Origin: Streptomyces armeniacus
Lineage (GTDB): Bacteria > Actinomycetota > Actinomycetes > Streptomycetales > Streptomycetaceae
NCBI RefSeq assembly: GCF_003355155.1
Contig: NZ_CP031320.1
Coordinates: 7,655,383-7,719,382 of the forward strand
Length of the DNA: 64,000 nt
Direction: 5' to 3'
Shown: positions 61,343-64,000 of the stretch, piece by piece
Position numbering within the stretch: position 1 is the stretch's first letter
Layout: the number at the start of each line of letters is the position of its first letter
Notes under the pieces: model-generated
Told to the model about the DNA's origin: nothing
Database searches by the model: none
The model's input: the letters and a program-made list of their open reading frames with translations, nothing else
Made by a program: the position numbers and the translations under genes

Positions 61343-62638
61343 ATGACCGACTCCCTCGCTGACCCGCACACGCGGTACCCGGCCGGCGCCGCCGCGGCTC
61401 CCGACGAGCCCGACAGCCTCGCCGGGCCGCGTGACATCGTCATCCTCGGCTCGACCGGCTCCGTCGGCACACAGGCCGTTGACGTGGTGCTGAGCAATCC
61501 CGGCCGGTTCCGGGTGATCGGCCTGTCCGCGGCGGGCGGCAGAGTCGGGCTGCTCGCCGGGCAGGCGCACCGGCTGCAGGTGCGTACGGTCGCCGTCGCC
61601 CGCGAGGACAAGGCCGTGGAGCTGCGGCAGGCGCTGCGCGCGGAGTACGGCGTGGGGGAACCGATCCCGGAGGTGCTGGCCGGGCCGGACGCCGCCACCG
61701 AGCTGGCCGGGGCCGAGTGCCACACGGTGCTCAACGGCATCACCGGCTCCATCGGGCTGGCTCCCACGCTGGCCGCGCTCAGGGCGGGCCGGCTGCTGGC
61801 ACTGGCCAACAAGGAGTCGCTGATCGTCGGCGGCCCGCTGGTACGGGAGCTGGCGGCGCCGGGCCAGATCGTGCCGGTGGACTCCGAGCACTCCGCGCTG
61901 TTCCAGGCGCTGATGGGCGGCACCCGCCCTGAGGTGCGCAAGCTGCTCGTCACGGCGTCCGGCGGCCCGTTCCGCGGCCGTACGCGGGCCCAACTGGCCG
62001 GTGTGACACCGAAGGACGCGCTCGCCCACCCCACCTGGGACATGGGCCCGGTGATCACCGTGAACTCCGCGACCCTGGTCAACAAGGGCCTGGAGGTCAT
62101 CGAGGCGCACCTGCTCTACGACATCCCGTTCGACCGTATCCAGGTGGTTGTGCACCCGCAGTCGGCGATCCACTCGATGGTGGAGTTCACCGACGGCTCG
62201 ACGCTGGCCCAGTGCGGGCCGCCCGACATGCGGCTGCCCATCGCGCTGGCCCTGGGCTGGCCGCACCGGGTGCCGGACGCGGGGCCGGTCTTCGACTGGA
62301 CGCAGGCCATGTCGTGGGACTTCTTCCCGCTGGACGAGGAGGCGTTCCCGTCCGTGCCGCTGGCCTGCCACGTGGGGGCGCTCGGCGGCACCGCGCCCGC
62401 CGTCTACAACGCCGCCAACGAGGAGTGCGTCGACGCCTTCCTCGCCGGCAGACTGCCGTTTACGGGAATTGTCGATACGGTCTCCGCTGTGGTCGGCGAA
62501 CACACCGGGGAGAGCACGGCGCAGGGCGCCTCCGAGGGAACCGGCCTGACCCTGGACGATGTCCTGGAGGCCGAGGGCTGGGCGCGCACCCGCGCCCGTG
62601 AGCTGGCGGCCCGGGCCGTAGTGGAGGCGCGCGCATGA
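61343..62638 (+). CDS. dxr: 1-deoxy-D-xylulose-5-phosphate reductoisomerase
   Basis: A 431-residue enzyme of the MEP isoprenoid pathway, converting DXP to MEP with NADPH. Motifs: [20 protein letters not shown] (NADPH site), [27 protein letters not shown] (metal and substrate residues), [10 protein letters not shown] and [20 protein letters not shown]. About 30 residues of Ala/Pro-rich N-terminus precede the domain. The stop overlaps the next gene (ATGA), so it is coupled to the site-2 protease, the standard dxr-rseP order in actinomycetes, where ispG usually follows. Confidence 0.95.
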   Translation: MTDSLADPHTRYPAGAAAAPDEPDSLAGPRDIVILGSTGSVGTQAVDVVLSNPGRFRVIGLSAAGGRVGLLAGQAHRLQVRTVAVAREDKAVELRQALRAEYGVGEPIPEVLAGPDAATELAGAECHTVLNGITGSIGLAPTLAALRAGRLLALANKESLIVGGPLVRELAAPGQIVPVDSEHSALFQALMGGTRPEVRKLLVTASGGPFRGRTRAQLAGVTPKDALAHPTWDMGPVITVNSATLVNKGLEVIEAHLLYDIPFDRIQVVVHPQSAIHSMVEFTDGSTLAQCGPPDMRLPIALALGWPHRVPDAGPVFDWTQAMSWDFFPLDEEAFPSVPLACHVGALGGTAPAVYNAANEECVDAFLAGRLPFTGIVDTVSAVVGEHTGESTAQGASEGTGLTLDDVLEAEGWARTRARELAARAVVEARA

Positions 62639-63939
62639 CGACGTTCATGACCATCCTCGGCATAATCGTCTTCGTCGTGGGCCTGCTGTTCTCGATCGCC
62701 TGGCACGAGCTCGGCCATCTCTCCACCGCGAAGCTGTTCGGCATCCGGGTGCCGCAGTACATGGTGGGCTTCGGCCCGACGATCTTCTCCCGGAAGAAGG
62801 GCGAGACCGAGTACGGCATCAAGGCGATCCCGTTCGGCGGCTACATCCGCATGATCGGCATGTTCCCGCCCGGCGACGACGGAGCGCTGCGGAAGCGCTC
62901 GACGTCGCCCTTCCGGGGGATGATCGAGGACGCGCGCGCCGCCGCGTTCGAGGAGCTCCAACCGGGCGACGAGAAGCGGCTGTTCTACACGCGCAAGCCG
63001 TGGAAGCGCGTCATCGTGATGTTCGCCGGGCCGTTCATGAACCTGATCCTGGCTGTCGTGATCTTCCTCGGCGTGCTGCTGACCTTCGGCGTCAACACGA
63101 CCACCACCACCGTCTCCAGCGTCTCCGAGTGCGTGATCCAGGCGTCCGCGCGCACCGACAAGTGCACCGAGGGCGCCAAGGACTCCCCGGCGAAGGCCGC
63201 GGGCATGCGCCCCGGCGACAAGATCGTCGCGTTCAACGGCGAGCCCGTCGCCGAGTGGGACGAGCTGCAGGCCGACATCCGCGACACCATCGGGCCCGCC
63301 ACCCTCACCGTCGAGCGGGACGGGCAGCGCAAGATGCTGCACGCGGACCTGGTGGAGAACCAGGTCGCGAAGTTCGACGGGCGCGGCGGCTACGTCGAGG
63401 GCGAGTACGTCACCACCGGCTTCCTCGGCTTCACCCCGGCCAGCGGGATCGTGGAGCAGTCGTTCCCGCAGGCCGTGGACCGTATGGGCGACATGATGGT
63501 CTCCGGCGTCGAGGCCCTGATCGACCTGCCGTCCAAGATCCCGGACCTGTGGGACGCCACCTTCGGCAACGCCGAACGCGAACAGGACTCGCCCATGGGC
63601 GTCGTCGGCGCGGCCAGAGTCGGCGGCGAGGTCTTCTCCCTCGACATCCCGCCCGAGCAGCGCGTCGCGACGATGCTGTTCCTGGTCGCCGGATTCAACC
63701 TGTCGCTGTTCCTGTTCAACATGCTGCCGCTGCTGCCCCTCGACGGCGGGCACATGGCCGGCGCGCTGTGGGAGTCCGTACGCCGGAACGTCGCCCGCGT
63801 CTTCCGCCGGCCCGACCCCGGGCCGTTCGACGTGGCACGGCTCATGCCGGTGGCGTACGTGGTGGCGGGCGTGTTCGTCTGCTTCACGCTGCTGGTGCTG
63901 ATCGCCGACGTGGTGAACCCCGTACGGCTGGCGGGTTGA
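62635..63939 (+). CDS. rseP: RIP zinc metalloprotease, site-2 protease (RseP family)
   Basis: A 434-residue membrane protease. The zinc motif HELGH is at residues 24-28 inside the first membrane segment ([20 protein letters not shown]), and the third-ligand motif [15 protein letters not shown] is near the C-terminus. A single PDZ domain lies between ([36 protein letters not shown]). [20 protein letters not shown] is the second span. It cuts membrane-anchored anti-sigma factors after a first cleavage. ATG 62635 overlaps the dxr stop by 4 bases. Confidence 0.94.
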   Translation: MTTFMTILGIIVFVVGLLFSIAWHELGHLSTAKLFGIRVPQYMVGFGPTIFSRKKGETEYGIKAIPFGGYIRMIGMFPPGDDGALRKRSTSPFRGMIEDARAAAFEELQPGDEKRLFYTRKPWKRVIVMFAGPFMNLILAVVIFLGVLLTFGVNTTTTTVSSVSECVIQASARTDKCTEGAKDSPAKAAGMRPGDKIVAFNGEPVAEWDELQADIRDTIGPATLTVERDGQRKMLHADLVENQVAKFDGRGGYVEGEYVTTGFLGFTPASGIVEQSFPQAVDRMGDMMVSGVEALIDLPSKIPDLWDATFGNAEREQDSPMGVVGAARVGGEVFSLDIPPEQRVATMLFLVAGFNLSLFLFNMLPLLPLDGGHMAGALWESVRRNVARVFRRPDPGPFDVARLMPVAYVVAGVFVCFTLLVLIADVVNPVRLAG

Positions 63940-63944
63940 CCCCG

Positions 63945-63982
63945 TATGTCGCACCCCTCCACGGACGGAGGAGTGCGACATA
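63945..63982. terminator. Inverted repeat after rseP, possible terminator
   Basis: TATGTCGCAC (63945-63954) pairs with GTGCGACATA (63973-63982), with an inner CTCC/GGAG pairing. It begins 5 bases after the rseP stop. It could end the dxr-rseP transcript or be an operator of the next gene beyond the window. Confidence 0.6.
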
Positions 63983-64000
63983 CACACCGGTCTTGTGGCG

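Overview
The DNA is GC-rich actinomycete sequence, almost certainly Streptomyces. Third codon positions are strongly G/C, and the genes are typical of the genus: a mycothiol-type nitroreductase, an Fe superoxide dismutase behind a Nur box, a PspAB-HtpX pair, a MocR regulator, modular type I polyketide synthases, and the MEP-pathway gene dxr beside a site-2 protease. The window is not one continuous chromosome stretch. At about 1.0, 10.5, 19.7 and 55.7 kb there are recognisable, error-laden Nextera/Tn5 adapter sequences, two of them with poly-A tails. At about 28.9, 38.1-38.3 and 46.7 kb genes change abruptly. The simplest reading is that short-read contigs of roughly 8.4-9.5 kb were joined end to end with adapters left in. 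Gene neighbourhoods should be trusted only within a block.

Block 1 (1-990): aldo/keto reductase. Block 2 (about 1,080-10,437): GH20-type glycosidase; SDR and MerR regulator sharing a MerR-type promoter; then an IclR regulator, its likely operator, and a three-gene operon (FMN/FeS/FAD demethylase, Rieske oxygenase, ferredoxin-reductase) resembling betaine or N-methylproline demethylation systems. It ends in a stray fragment of B12-dependent ribonucleotide reductase. Block 3 (about 10,557-19,660): three co-directional genes for a small EACC1-like protein, a 1,137-residue TPR protein with a Cys cluster, and a giant repeat protein with a CHAT (caspase-like) domain whose histidines are replaced. 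This is the best candidate for an undescribed system.

Block 4 (about 19,745-28,940): AbiEi-like fragment, pepN, mycothiol nitroreductase, sodF with Nur box, amino acid permease, bioY, ribose-5-phosphate isomerase B, Fpg/Nei glycosylase, and copies of an intergenic Streptomyces repeat. Block 5 (about 28,947-38,071, minus strand): two type I PKS genes, both cut, with malonyl-type ATs and B1- and A1-type KRs. Block 6 (about 38,320-46,677): MocR fragment, methyltransferase, baeRF-type protein, PspAB, HtpX, YceI, MmyB-like and AraC regulators, VOC protein, Sel1/TPR-like protein. Block 7 (about 46,700-55,640, plus strand): DrrA-like ABC ATPase fragment joined to a PKS end, then a second PKS with a methylmalonyl-type AT and A2-type KR, cut after its second KS. 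Block 8 (55,725-64,000): secreted protein fragment, TetR regulator with a palindromic operator, DUF4865 protein, acyl-CoA dehydrogenase, ArsR-type regulator and FAD monooxygenase flanking two identical-arm operators, dxr and rseP.

The PKS pieces in blocks 5 and 7 may belong to one macrolide- or polyene-type cluster, but this window cannot show their order. Both PKS breaks next to junctions fall at the edge of a sequence repeated within the same block, which is where short-read assembly would be expected to fail.
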